The notes: a model not told the origin generated them from the sequence alone. DNA of 41,965 nucleotides from Ideonella sp. (GCF_016702655.1 NZ_JADJDO010000011.1:1-41965); one strand, 5' to 3'. Positions 8,052 through 17,389 are shown, numbered from the stretch's first letter. Translations and numbers: made by a program.

Positions 8052-9566
8052 GACGGTTCCCCGGTGCGCCGAATCATCGACAGCGCATCGACCAGCAGCA
8101 GTGCCCTATGCCAGTTCGCTGGCTCTGAACTGTCCAGGAGTCGCGGCAGGAGCTTCGCGCCTAGCTCGTGACCGACCATGTTGGACTCGAACCGACCCGA
8201 GAGCCAGAAGCGAATCATGTCAACGTCCAGGTCCGTCAACACGTCAAGTGGCAACTGCGACAGGACTGTGGCAAGGGACCACCATGTCCTCCAATTGTCC
8301 AATCCTCGCTGCTGAGCGTCGGAACTGATAGCCCGAACAATGCCGGCAATTCGAGTAGCCTGGTCGCCCTGTGCTGACGCGGCAATCTGCTCGAGATAGC
8401 GCAGTGCAGGCCACCCCTCAGCCTGATACATGGTGCCACGTTCGCTCTCGACAACCTTCACTTTGGGGCTGTGTTGCGGATTGAAGAAGCCCGCGTTGTC
8501 AAGGTCGCCGAACCAGACCGCGTCATTCAGGGAATTGACAAAGTACGATGCAAGCTCGGGCCGACTTCTAACCAAACGAAGCGCCGCTTCTCGATTGACT
8601 GCAGTAGGCGAAGCGATACAACTATCGAGGTGCGACTGAAGGTCCAACGTCGTTGGGTCTCGTACATCCAACTCCGATTTCCAACCCTTGAATACTTCAA
8701 CTACTTCCTGATGGCCCTTGGCGTCGATGCAATACGGAACAACACAAACCCCACACTGGTCGCGAAAGAAGTGTTCGATGAACCGAGTCTGGACCGACTC
8801 GGTTGACCGATGGGCATACAACAAGAAGTGCCGTGGCTCAGCCGTCCCAGTTCGCAGCGACTCGTTGGAACGGATGATGTGGTCAAGACCTCCAGTTCCG
8901 CAAGCCCATAGCCCACGAACAGCACCGTATGGCTCTTGAACATTGCCGAGAGGAACGCCTGAACTCTCAGGGCCGCGTAGTGTTCGATGTAGTCCTTCAG
9001 CGAGACGACCATCGAACTCGGGTCCGTATAGGAACCATGGAGATGGATTACAGCTCCGCGTTCGGTGAGCAGCGCGGAGGACAAATGCTCGCGCAGATAG
9101 TACTTAGGTCCTCTGCCTGGGCCTTTCGCGGGTTCCGCCTCCACCACCTTGACCTCTGTTTGAGGAGTTCCTCCGGCCGTGCATCGTCGAGCCACTTGTC
9201 GTAGTTGGTCGTGACGAAGACTGGTCGCAAGCTCGACAGCAACTCATAAAGCTCAGGGCCAATCGGCGCAGGCTTGGCCGGGTGCAAGATGCTGTCGAAA
9301 TCTATTGCTATGCCCTTCTCCTTGGCGAGCGCGATCGCAATCGAGAGAGTGCGCCGTGCGTCGCCAAGTCCGCGCAACTGTTCCGCTTCCAAGAAGCTGA
9401 GCACGCCGCCCTCCTTGAGTGCGCCAACGACTTGGCTCGCGAATCCACGCCAATCGGGGCTACCGCAAAGCATCGACGCACCTGCGCCGACGAAAACCAC
9501 CAGTTCGCCGTGCTTGGCAGCGTCCTTGAGAATCTGATCAGGTACGTAGGTTGGGGCTTCGGGCAT
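8048..9566 (-). CDS. SIR2-like NADase-type defence protein, N-terminal part; frameshifted
   Basis: After two single-base deletions are repaired (near 9161 and near 8893) the frame is 507 codons. It opens with a SIR2_2-type Rossmann fold: ELVVFVGAGASMLCGSPDW near residue 20, FVTTNYDKWLD with Asn121, AVIHLHGSYTD with the His of HG near residue 177, DYIEHYAALRVQAF, and VLFVGYGLAELEVL. Asn and His at this spacing are the catalytic pair of known defence NADases such as ThsA and DSR2. There is no zinc-ribbon cysteine set as in protein deacetylase sirtuins. The rest is helical and continues into the downstream frame. In the SIR2 family such large proteins deplete NAD on phage infection. I infer the same here. 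No ATPase, HerA, APAZ or TIR partner lies next to it. Confidence 0.8.
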
Positions 9567-9864
9567 GCCTCAACTCCGGCTTGGCCGCTAGTTGGCGTAC
9601 TCGTGGGGATAGGAGTGGAGGATATCGCGCGCCATGCTGAAGTGCCCCGGACGCTCGACTCCACCCGACTTCAGCCCAGCCTGCGGTTTGAATGTCGGCA
9701 ATTCGCCGACGCATATACCGTCCACGGAGTGACTCCTCCTGGCCGTCCAGCGCCTACCAGCGGACGCTTCCGAACGACAACTCAGCGACGCATAGCCGCC
9801 GACCAACGTCGAACGACTGCTATGGCTTGGAGACCGGCCTGTGAGGTTCGCAGGCGGAGCGTTC
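9567..9864. other. Upstream region of the SIR2 gene
   Basis: About 300 bases between the SIR2 start and the livF stop. It should hold the promoter of the minus-strand defence gene. A 72-codon minus frame (9588-9806, ending SMARDILHSYPHEYAN) is open but has no recognisable domain or ribosome site, and I do not call it a gene. No integrase, tRNA or inverted repeat is visible. Confidence 0.5.
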
Positions 9865-10572
9865 CTACCCGCCCGCCAGATAGCTGCTGTGCAGGATCTC
9901 GGGCCGCTGTCTCAGGTCGTCCGAAGTACCCTCGAACGCCATGCGCCCACGCTCCAGCACATAAGCTCGGCTCGAGATTGCGAGCGCCAGCGTCGTGAAC
10001 TGCTCGATCAGCAGCACGCCCACGCCGTCGCGCGCCACCTGCTGCACGACCTCGGCAAGGCGCTTGACGATCATCGGCGACAAACCCAGCGACAGCTCGT
10101 CGATCGCCAGGTAGCGCGGCCGCCCGATCAGCGCCTGCGCGATGCACACCATCTGCTTCTGCCCGCCCGAGAGCGAGCGCCCGGCCAGCGTCAGCTTGGG
10201 CTCGAGCTCGGGGAAGATCGCCAGCACGCGGGCGATGGCAGGCTGCACGTCGGCCAGCGGCAGCAGCGTGGCCGCAGCGCGCAGGTTGTCGAGCACCGAC
10301 AGCTCGCCCAGCACGCGGTGCCCCTCGGGCACCACCGCCACGCCGAGGCCGCGCACATGCTCGGGCCGGCGGTCGTGCAGCGCCTGGCCTTCAACCTCGA
10401 TGCGCCCGCCGCTGACCGGCAGCGCGCCGGCGATCGCCATCACCGTGCTCGACTTGCCGGCGCCATTGGCGCCGAGCAAGGCCGTCACCTCGCCCGGCGG
10501 CACGCGCAGCGAGATGCCGTGCAGCACGGCCTTGCCGCCACGGTGCAGCAGCAGTGAATCGACGCTCAGCAT
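9865..10572 (-). CDS. livF: Branched-chain-type ABC transporter ATP-binding protein LivF
   Basis: A 235-residue ATPase of the LivF class. Walker A is GANGAGKSS, the signature is RSLSGGQKQM, Walker B is RYLAIDELSLGLSP, and the H-loop region reads LLIEQFTTLALAIS, where the usual switch His is replaced by Phe-Thr. It powers import by the LivHM permease. ATG 10572 is chosen over the longer open frame (to 10638) because MLSVDSLLLHRGG is the normal LivF start and the extension would overlap livG. The gap to livG is 22 bases. It is the last gene of the ten-gene minus-strand operon, and its 3' end is the sequence repeated on the far side of the SIR2 insert. Confidence 0.9.
   Translation of the reverse strand: MLSVDSLLLHRGGKAVLHGISLRVPPGEVTALLGANGAGKSSTVMAIAGALPVSGGRIEVEGQALHDRRPEHVRGLGVAVVPEGHRVLGELSVLDNLRAAATLLPLADVQPAIARVLAIFPELEPKLTLAGRSLSGGQKQMVCIAQALIGRPRYLAIDELSLGLSPMIVKRLAEVVQQVARDGVGVLLIEQFTTLALAISSRAYVLERGRMAFEGTSDDLRQRPEILHSSYLAGG
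9867..9914 (-). repeat. livF 3' end, right copy of the bracketing repeat
   Basis: This is the genuine end of livF, encoding LRQRPEILHSSYLAGG. It pairs with 5617-5664 as a direct repeat 4.25 kb apart, 28 of 30 bases identical in the core. Confidence 0.7.
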
Positions 10573-10594
10573 CGCGACGCGCCAGGCGGCCTTC

Positions 10595-11299
10595 TCATGC
10601 CGTCCCCAGGTAGGCCGCGCGCACGGCCGGGTCGTCAAGCACCGCCCGCGTCGGCCCGAGCGCGAGGCGGCGGCCGAAGTCGAGCACCAGGGTCTGGCTG
10701 CAGGTCGCGGCGATCAGGTCCACGTCGTGGTCGATCAACAGCACCTGCGAACCGCAGAACGCGGGCACGCCGCAGATGGCGCGGCGCAGGGCGCCGGCCT
10801 CCTGCTCGGTGAGGCCGGCCCCGGGTTCGTCGAGCAGCAGCAGCTTGGGCCCGCCGACGAGCGACTTGGCGATCTCGACCATGCGGCGCTGGAACAGGTT
10901 GAGTTCGCGGCCGAACAGCGTGGCCACGCTCAACAGGCCCACATGCGCCAGCGCGCGCGCGATCTGCTGGCCGGCCGCAGCGCGTGCATGCGGCACGTGG
11001 TCGAGCACGGCCTGCACGTTGTCCCACACGCTCAGGTCTTCCACCACCTGCTCGGTCTGGAACGAGCGCGCACGCCGAAGCGCACGCGCGCGCGGGCTTC
11101 ATCGGCAGCAGCGGTGTGCCCTCCACGTCGATTGTCCCGCGCTCGGCCGCACCAGGCCGCTGAGCACATTGACGAGCGTCGTCTTGCCGGCGCCGTTGGG
11201 GCCGATCAGGCCGCACACGGGGTCGCTCAGCTCGGCGTCCAGGCCGTCGATTGCCTTCACGCCGCCGAAGGCGACGGTGAGCCCGTGGATGCGAATCAC
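10595..11299 (-). CDS. livG: ABC transporter ATP-binding protein LivG, frameshifted
   Basis: A LivG-class ATPase of about 235 residues. It begins at GTG 11299 (VIRIHGLTVAFGG), overlapping the livM stop as GTGA. Walker A is GPNGAGKTT and Walker B is KLLLLDEPGAGL. Two single-base losses split it: near 11145, where SAG-TIDVEGTPLL resumes, and near 11090, where RSFQTEQVVEDLSVWDN resumes. The segment before Walker B reads ELNLFQRRMVEIAK rather than the usual LSxGxQ signature, so one of the two composite ATP sites may be weak. The conserved frame on both sides and an operon that is otherwise intact argue for sequence error or very recent damage. It works with LivF, LivH and LivM. Confidence 0.85.
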
Positions 11300-12368
11300 G
11301 GATTCGCCCCTGCCCTGGCCAGCCGCGCGCGCAGCGCCGCAAGCCCGCCGGCGAGTTGCCCCGCGATGCCGCTCGGCGCGGTGATCAACGCATGCAGCAG
11401 CGCGGCGCCGAAGAAGATCATCGCCAGGTAGCCGTTGACATTGAAGTCGGTCAGCAGCGCCGGCACCGCGCGCAGCAGCAGCCCGGCGATCAGCGCGCCG
11501 GCCCAGTGATAGACGCCGCCGACGACGGTCAGCGCGAACATCATCACCGATTCGCTGGCCGCAAAGGCTCGCCCGCTCAGCTGGCCCACGCCGCCGGCCA
11601 GCAGCGCGCCGCCCACGCCGGCGCAAAAGCCGGCCAGACCGAAGGCCCAGGTCTGGTAGCGCAGGATGTTCACCCCCGCGGCGATGGCGGCTGCGTCGCC
11701 GCGCCGGATCAGCGCCCAGGAACGTCCGGCACGCGTGCGGCGGTGCAACTCGATCAAGGCCAGGATTGCCGCCAGCCACACCGCCACATAGCGCAGATAG
11801 GCGGCATCGGACAGCGCCACTGCCGGACGCGGCATGAGCAGCCGCTCGCTGCCCTGGACCTGCCCCAGCCAGCCCGGGCCACCGTCGGGATAGCCGTAGA
11901 CATTTGCGACAACCTGGTAGCCGCCGGCCATCATCATCGTGATGAGCGCGAGATACAGGCCCTTCATGCGCAGCGCGGGCAGGCCGGCAACCATACCGAC
12001 CGCGCACGAACTGAGCCCGGCCAGCAACACACACAACTCGAACGGCCAGGCCAGGCCATGACTCAAGCGCAATGCCACCCAGCCGCCCACGCCGAGCAGC
12101 GCATATTGGCACAGCGAAACCAGGCCGAGCTGGCCGTACAGCACCGCCAGGCCGGCGACAGCCACCGACAGCGAAAGGCCGAAGTGAGGGTCTTGATCCA
12201 GTAGGCGTTGCTGACCCAGGGCAGCACCAGCCCGATCAGCAGCACGGTGGCGACCATCAGCGCGAGCGAGCGCCATGCCTGCCGCGACACGGCAGCCAGC
12301 GCGGGCTGGACCTGCGCCAGCTCGTGGTCTGCGCGCACCTTGGCGACCGCACTCGGGCCAATGCTCAC
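11296..12368 (-). CDS. livM: ABC transporter permease LivM, frameshifted
   Basis: An inner-membrane permease of the LivM class, about 357 residues after repair. The N-terminus MSIGPSAVAKVRADHELAQ leads into a first membrane helix (MVATVLLIGLVLPWVSNAYW). The frame then breaks by one missing base near 12188 and resumes as FGLSLSVAVAGLAVLYG. Further membrane helices follow, with the family motifs QYALLGVGGWVA and YLALITMMMAGGY. The end reads ARLARAGANP and overlaps livG by GTGA. The start at 12368 is preferred because the downstream frame alone would lack the first helix. livH ends 58 bases upstream. Confidence 0.85.
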
Positions 12369-12426
12369 TGGACTACCCTCCGCACTACGTGCTGCGGGAT
12401 GAGCGCTTGGGAGCGGCCCGGCGCGC

Positions 12427-13296
12427 TCATGCCTGTCTTGCGTCGCCGCGTGCGAACAGGATCATCGCCAACGCGATCAGGAAGGGCGTTGCGGTGCGAA
12501 ATGGCGCGAAGCTCGGCACCTTGATCGCCAGCGCCTCGAGCACGCCGATCGCGACGCCGCCAGCCACCGTCGCCGGCAGCGAGCGCAATCGGCCGACGAT
12601 CGCCGCCGCGAACGCAGGGATCACGAGGAAGGTCAGCAGCGTCGCCTGCAGCCGCACGATGTTGGCCAGCAGCAGCCCGCACACGCCGGCAAACGCGCCG
12701 CTCAGCAGCCAGGCCACGGTATCGACCTGCAGCACGCGGATGCCCAGCAGCGCGCTCAGATCGCGGTCGGTGGCCAGCGCCCGCATCTTCAGGCCAATGC
12801 GCGTGCGGCCCAGCAGCAGCGCCACCCCGGCCATCATCAACACCGCCAGCAGCAGGCCCAGCACGCGGGTGTAGATCAGGCGCACGTCGCCGCCGGCGAG
12901 GGCGAACTCAAAGGCCCCGCTGTCGGTCGGCAACACCAGCCGGCGCGGCTGCTCGCCCCAGTACCACTCGGTGAAGCCGAGCACGATCAGCGCGAAGCCC
13001 AGTGTGCCGATGCTGCGGATGGTCGGGTCGCGCGCTGCCAGCCTGGGCGCCAGCCAGCGGCCGTAGGCCAGCGAGAGCAGCACGGCGGTCAGCACCGCTG
13101 CCGCCCATGCCAGCGCCTGCGGCCACTCGCGGTCGAGCAGCGACCAGGCCACGTACGCGCCGATCGCGCCGAGCGCGCCGAACGCGAAGTTCAGCACGCC
13201 CGACGATCGGTACAGCACCACCAGGCCGACGCCCGACAGCGCATAGACCGCGCCCACGCCGAGGCCCGAGATCAGGAACGGCAGCAGCGTGTCCAC
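12427..13296 (-). CDS. livH: ABC transporter permease LivH
   Basis: A 289-residue inner-membrane permease with about eight hydrophobic segments. The LivH N-terminus LISGLGVGAVYALSGVGLVV is followed by SSGVLNFAFGALGAIGAYVA. The cytoplasmic loop LGRTRIGLKMRALATDRDLS precedes LLGIRV, the LivH EAA-like region. It pairs with LivM to form the channel. The frame is intact. It starts 22 bases after the binding-protein stop. Confidence 0.92.
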   Translation of the reverse strand: MDTLLPFLISGLGVGAVYALSGVGLVVLYRSSGVLNFAFGALGAIGAYVAWSLLDREWPQALAWAAAVLTAVLLSLAYGRWLAPRLAARDPTIRSIGTLGFALIVLGFTEWYWGEQPRRLVLPTDSGAFEFALAGGDVRLIYTRVLGLLLAVLMMAGVALLLGRTRIGLKMRALATDRDLSALLGIRVLQVDTVAWLLSGAFAGVCGLLLANIVRLQATLLTFLVIPAFAAAIVGRLRSLPATVAGGVAIGVLEALAIKVPSFAPFRTATPFLIALAMILFARGDARQA

Positions 13297-13318
13297 GAGC
13301 GGTGTTCGCGCGACGTGC

Positions 13319-14575
13319 CTACTTCAGGCCCATCTTCACCTCGTCGGCACGCACATCCACCAGTTCCGGATCGTCGGCCGTCAGGCAGCCGCCGGGGAAG
13401 CTGAAGCCATTGCCATCGACGATGCCGATCGGCCCCGAGTTGTTGGCGTTGTGGCGATTGCCGGCGCCGACGTAGAACGGCTTGCACAGGATGTCGCTCT
13501 TGAAGTTGCTCACCTTGCGCAGCGCATCCGTCACCGAGGCACGGTCGATCTTCTTCGGGTCCATCTTCAGCAAGGTCTCGGTGACGAGGCGCGCGGCCAG
13601 GTAGCCGGCCTGCGAGAAGGTGTCGCGCGGATTGGACTTCTCACCGAACTGGTTCATCACGGCGAGCCAGTTCTTGTTGTCCGCCCCGGCCGATTCGAGC
13701 GGGTTGAACTCCAGGTTGACGGCGAAGTTCTTGCTCCAGTACGGCCCGATCGCCTTCGGCACGTCGAGGCTGTAGGCCGGCGCCGCCGACACGAAATGGA
13801 TCTTCTTGCCCAGCCCCTGCTGCTCGGCCGCGGCCAGCATTGGGATCAGGATGCCCTTGGGCACGTTCATGATGATGGCGTCGGGACTCTTCGAGGCTGC
13901 CTGCAGCATGGTCGAGGTCGCGTCGGCCGAACCCGGGTCGATGGTGAGGGTCTCGACCTGGACACCATTGGCCTTGCCCCATTCCTTGGCGCCTTCGCAA
14001 CCCCAGTTTCCGAGACTGGGGATGTTGGGGATGATGCAGACCATCCGCTTGCTCTTGAAGGTCTTGGCTGCGTACATCGCGGCAATGGTGGCGCTGATGC
14101 GCGGGCCGGCGTTGATGGGCACGTAGTTCTTCGCGAAGAAGCACTCGCGCGGCACGCCGGTGCCGGCGATGACCATCACGCCCTCGTCGGCGTACATCTT
14201 CGCGTTGGCGCCGCACTCGACGAAGCTGGTGCTGCCGGCGAGCGCGACGACCTTGCGGTCCTTCACCAGCTTGCTCGCCACCTGGGCGGCGGTCTCGGGG
14301 TTCCACTGGTCATCGGCAACGATGAAATCGATCGGCCGGCCGTTGATGCCGCCGTTGGCATTGACGCACTTGAAGTAGGCCGCTGCTGCCTGCGCCGAGG
14401 CGCTGAAGTCGTCGGGCCCGGTCTTGCCGACGACGGCGCCGATCGGGATCGGCTCCCCTGTCGCCGCCTTGCCGTTGTTCAGGCCGCACTTGGCCTGCGC
14501 GAAGGCGCCGCCGCAAGCGGCCACGGCAACGAGGGCTGCGACAAGGCGCAGGGCGGGAATGGTACGAAGCTTCAT
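13319..14575 (-). CDS. Periplasmic substrate-binding protein of the liv importer
   Basis: A 418-residue periplasmic type-1 binding protein (Peripla_BP_6 class). A signal peptide (MKLRTIPALRLVAALVAVAA, cleavage probably after GGAFA) is followed by GEPIPIGAVVGKTGPDDFSA and VNANGGINGRPIDFIVADD, which is typical of LivJ/LivK relatives. ATG 14575 is chosen because a CAGGAG ribosome site lies six bases upstream and the longer frame has no signal sequence. The ligand is unknown. LivJ-like proteins in catabolic clusters often bind aromatic acids, amides or short-chain acids rather than leucine, and the neighbouring oxidative genes favour that here. Confidence 0.9.
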   Translation of the reverse strand: MKLRTIPALRLVAALVAVAACGGAFAQAKCGLNNGKAATGEPIPIGAVVGKTGPDDFSASAQAAAAYFKCVNANGGINGRPIDFIVADDQWNPETAAQVASKLVKDRKVVALAGSTSFVECGANAKMYADEGVMVIAGTGVPRECFFAKNYVPINAGPRISATIAAMYAAKTFKSKRMVCIIPNIPSLGNWGCEGAKEWGKANGVQVETLTIDPGSADATSTMLQAASKSPDAIIMNVPKGILIPMLAAAEQQGLGKKIHFVSAAPAYSLDVPKAIGPYWSKNFAVNLEFNPLESAGADNKNWLAVMNQFGEKSNPRDTFSQAGYLAARLVTETLLKMDPKKIDRASVTDALRKVSNFKSDILCKPFYVGAGNRHNANNSGPIGIVDGNGFSFPGGCLTADDPELVDVRADEVKMGLK

Positions 14576-14616
14576 GTCGTCTCCTGGTTGAGTTGGGGGT
14601 GGGTCGTGAGCGGCGT

Positions 14617-16120
14617 TCAGACCGCCATGCAAACGCTCTTGAGCTCGGTGTAGCTCTCGACCGCGGCGCGGCCCAGGTCGCGGCCCTGGCCGGACTGCTT
14701 GTAGCCGCCCAGCGGCAGCGCGTTGTCGAGCACGTTATGCGCGTTGACCCACACCGTGCCGGCCTGCAGGCGCGGCACGATGCGGTGCACGGCTGACAGG
14801 TCGTTCGACCACACGCTCGCGGCCAGGCCGAAGGGGGTGTCGTTGGCCTGGCGGATCGCGTCTTCGACATCGTCGAAGGGCACCGCCACCAGCACCGGTC
14901 CGAACACCTCTTCGCGCACGATGCGCATCGATTCGGCGGTGTCGACAAAGACCGTCGGCTGCACGAAGTAGCCGCCATCGAGCGCGCGCGCACCGCCGGT
15001 CACGGCCGTCGCACCCTCTGCCTTGGCGCCGGCGATGTAGCCCATCACGCGCTCGAAGTGCCGCTTCGAGACCACCGGGCCGAGCTGCGTCTCGGGGTCG
15101 AAGCCGGAGCCGATCTTCATCGCCTCGGCGGCAAACGCGAGGCGCTGTACCACCTCGTCGAAGCGCTTGCGCTGCACGTAGATGCGCGAGCCTGCGGTGC
15201 AGACCTGGCCCTGGTTGAAGAAGATCGCCATCGCCGCGCCCTGCGCGACCTGTTCCGGGTCGGCGTCGGCGAGCACGATCATCGGCGACTTGCCGCGCTA
15301 GCTCGAGCGTGAAGCGCGTCATGTTGTCTATCGCCGCATGCCCGATCGCGCGGCCCACCGGCGTTGAGCCGGTGAAGCTGATCTTGTCGACGCCGGGGTG
15401 CGATGCAAGTGCTGCGCCAGCCGTCGCACCGCGGCCGCAGACCACGTTCAGCACGCCGGGCGGAAAGCCCGCTTCGATCGCCAGTTCAGCCAGGCGCAGC
15501 GCCGTGAGCGGGGTTTCCTCGGAGGGCTTGAGCACCACCGTGCAACCGGTCGCGAGCGCCGGCGCCACCTTCCACAGCGCGATCGCAAGCGGGAAGTTCC
15601 ACGGCACGATCGCGCCTACCACGCCCAGCGGTTCGCGCTGGGTGTAAGTGATCCACTGCGGGCCGGGAATCGGGATCGAGTTGGACAGCGTCTGCCCTTC
15701 GAGCTTGGTCGCCCAGCCCGCCATGTAACGCACGAACTCGGCGCCGGAGCCGACGTCGATCATGCGGGCGATGCCTTGCAGCTTGCCGCTCTGCAGCGTC
15801 TCGAGCGCGCTCAGCTCGTCGGCATGTTCCTCGATCAGCAGCGACAGGCGAAACAGCAGCCTTTCGCGGTCGGCCGGGCGCAGGCCACGCCAGGCTTTTC
15901 CTTCGAACGCGCGGCGGGCGGCGGTCACGGCGGCGTTCACGTCGGCGGCATCGCTGTCGGGCGCCTCGGCGACGATCATCTCGGTTGCCGGGTCGGTGAC
16001 GGGAAGGAAGGCGCCGTTGGCCGGCATCGCCTCGACGCCGTCGATGAAATTGCCACGACGGCGCCGCGTCAGGAAGCCGACCTTGGCAAGTTGGGCAAGC
16101 GAGAGTTCGCGCGGATTCAT
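14617..16120 (-). CDS. Aldehyde dehydrogenase, phenylacetaldehyde dehydrogenase-like, frameshifted
   Basis: An NAD(P)-dependent aldehyde dehydrogenase of about 500 residues, closest in feel to the FeaB/StyD group. Motifs: VPWNFPLAIALWKVAPALA with VVLKPSEETPLTA (cofactor binding), FTGSTPVGR, the general-base Glu in TLEL, and the nucleophile Cys in GQVCTAGSRIYV. The end is PLGGYKQSGQGRDLG and ELKSVCMAV. One extra base near 15298, right after the catalytic Glu, breaks the frame (LELGGKSP becomes LELARQVA). An AGGAG site precedes ATG 16120. It would oxidise the aldehyde produced by the GMC or SDR enzyme encoded upstream in the same operon. Confidence 0.88.
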
Positions 16121-16150
16121 GGGCCGGTCTCCTGGTTCGGCTTGTCTTGT

Positions 16151-16543
16151 CTATGGCTGCATCGCCCGGGCGACGAGCAGCGTGTCGGTGAACTGCTCGA
16201 AGCGCCGCACGAGGCCGCCCTCGACCTGCCACACGTGGACGACGCGCGCGTTCATCGCCTTGCCGGTCTTGCGGTAGGTGCCGCGGTAGTCGCCGACGCC
16301 CACCACGCGGTCGCCGCCGTCGATTAGGGATTCGAGCTTGAAGCCATAGCCTTCCCACTCGGCGCCGAGTGCCATGAAGACCTTCTCGATCACCTGCGCC
16401 GGGCCGACATGCGTACCGGCGCAGGGGAATCCCTCCATCTCGGTCCACTGCACGTCGGGCGCGACCTCGGCCATCATGCCGGCGAGGTCGCCACGGTCGG
16501 ATGCGGCGTAGTGGTCGGCGACGATCTGGTAGGCGGTGCGCAT
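16151..16543 (-). CDS. SnoaL-like (NTF2-fold) protein
   Basis: A 130-residue protein with the SnoaL/NTF2-like cone fold. It starts with a helix, YQIVADHYAASDRGDLAGMM, then VQWTEMEGFPCAGTHVGP, and ends with the sheet VVHVWQVEGGLVRRFEQFTD. Family members include small isomerases, cyclases and dehydratases as well as non-enzymatic subunits, so no reaction is assigned. It sits between the MoaF and aldehyde dehydrogenase genes with gaps of about 30 bases, clearly in the operon. Confidence 0.85.
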   Translation of the reverse strand: MRTAYQIVADHYAASDRGDLAGMMAEVAPDVQWTEMEGFPCAGTHVGPAQVIEKVFMALGAEWEGYGFKLESLIDGGDRVVGVGDYRGTYRKTGKAMNARVVHVWQVEGGLVRRFEQFTDTLLVARAMQP

Positions 16544-16576
16544 GGCGGCAGGCTCCTTGGGGTTCGGGTACGCGTT

Positions 16577-17380
16577 TCAGACCGGCGCGAACTCGGTCGG
16601 GTAGAAGGTCATCGAGGCCTTGCGCATGAACGCGCCGGCCGGGTTGTTGGCCACCTCGCCGGCGCCTGTGACGCCGAGGAACTTGCCGGTCGAGCGGCCG
16701 GATTCGAAGTTGAAGAAGAACACCGACGCGACCGGGATCAGGAACTCGCGAAAGGTGAACAGGTACTGCTCGTCGTCGAACTTCCAGTAGCTCGCCATGT
16801 CGACGTCGCCCTGGCCGCGCTGCACGCCGACGAGGCATTGCCAGGCATAGAGCTCGCTGCTCAAGTAGGTGTGCTCGTAGGTGTGCTCGGGGCTGTAGAC
16901 CTGCCAGGTGCGCAGGCCGATCAGGTCGCGCGTGGGGTGAGGCGCGGCGCCGCTGGCGAGCGCGGCATCGGTGCCCAGCGTGCCGGCGCAGAAGTCCTGC
17001 GCCACGCGCGGTTCGGCACCGGCTTCGGCGGCGTCGCGAATGCGGCTGCGCACGCTCAGCACGCGCCGCGTGCGCGTGTTGACGATGAGCGTCATCGCGT
17101 GCTGCGGCCGGTTGGCGTAGGTGAGGTCGATGAAGAAGGTGTCGGGCGCAACCTCGATCGCCTCGCACCAGTCGCTGCCGCTGCCGGCGCGTGCGCCGGT
17201 CTCGGCCCAGACCACCTCGTGCGCGTCCTTGAAGCTGAGCGTCAGGCTGAAGCCTTCGAGTTGCAGCACAAGCGTCTGGCCGACGAGCGCATTGCTGGCG
17301 GGCAGGCGGTTGGTCGCGATGCCGGCAGCGAAGTCGTCGTAGTTCTTCCAGCCGGCGGGGCGGGTTTGTTCGGTGCTCAT
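16577..17380 (-). CDS. moaF: MoaF family protein
   Basis: A 267-residue protein with both halves of the MoaF family. The N-terminal barrel includes TLVLQLEGFSLTLSFKDAH and FIDLTYANRPQHAMTLIVN. The C-terminal half includes QVYSPEHTYEHTYLSSELYA, DMASYWKFDDEQYLFTF and MTFYPTEF. MoaF was named from the tyramine oxidase (moa) region of Klebsiella. Despite the database wording it is not a proven molybdenum-cofactor enzyme. Its presence beside an aldehyde dehydrogenase and downstream of an AraC/FeaR-like regulator supports amine or aromatic-alcohol oxidation as the theme of the operon. It starts nine bases after the SDR stop. Confidence 0.85.
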   Translation of the reverse strand: MSTEQTRPAGWKNYDDFAAGIATNRLPASNALVGQTLVLQLEGFSLTLSFKDAHEVVWAETGARAGSGSDWCEAIEVAPDTFFIDLTYANRPQHAMTLIVNTRTRRVLSVRSRIRDAAEAGAEPRVAQDFCAGTLGTDAALASGAAPHPTRDLIGLRTWQVYSPEHTYEHTYLSSELYAWQCLVGVQRGQGDVDMASYWKFDDEQYLFTFREFLIPVASVFFFNFESGRSTGKFLGVTGAGEVANNPAGAFMRKASMTFYPTEFAPV

Positions 17381-17389
17381 GGCGGCGTC

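Noticed and set aside
5799..9566. SIR2 protein as a metabolic NAD-dependent deacetylase
   Set aside because: No zinc-binding cysteines, a SIR2_2-type layout, very large size, and no acetyl-metabolism neighbours.
9588..9806. 72-residue minus-strand ORF upstream of the SIR2 gene
   Set aside because: No ribosome site, no recognisable domain and no conservation evidence. Left as noncoding.
5565..9870. Prophage or integrative element with its own recombinase
   Set aside because: No integrase, excisionase, structural or replication gene is present. Only the SIR2 locus lies between the repeats.
13289..14653. 454-codon plus-strand frame
   Set aside because: Antisense to the periplasmic binding protein, which has a signal peptide, a ribosome site and family motifs.
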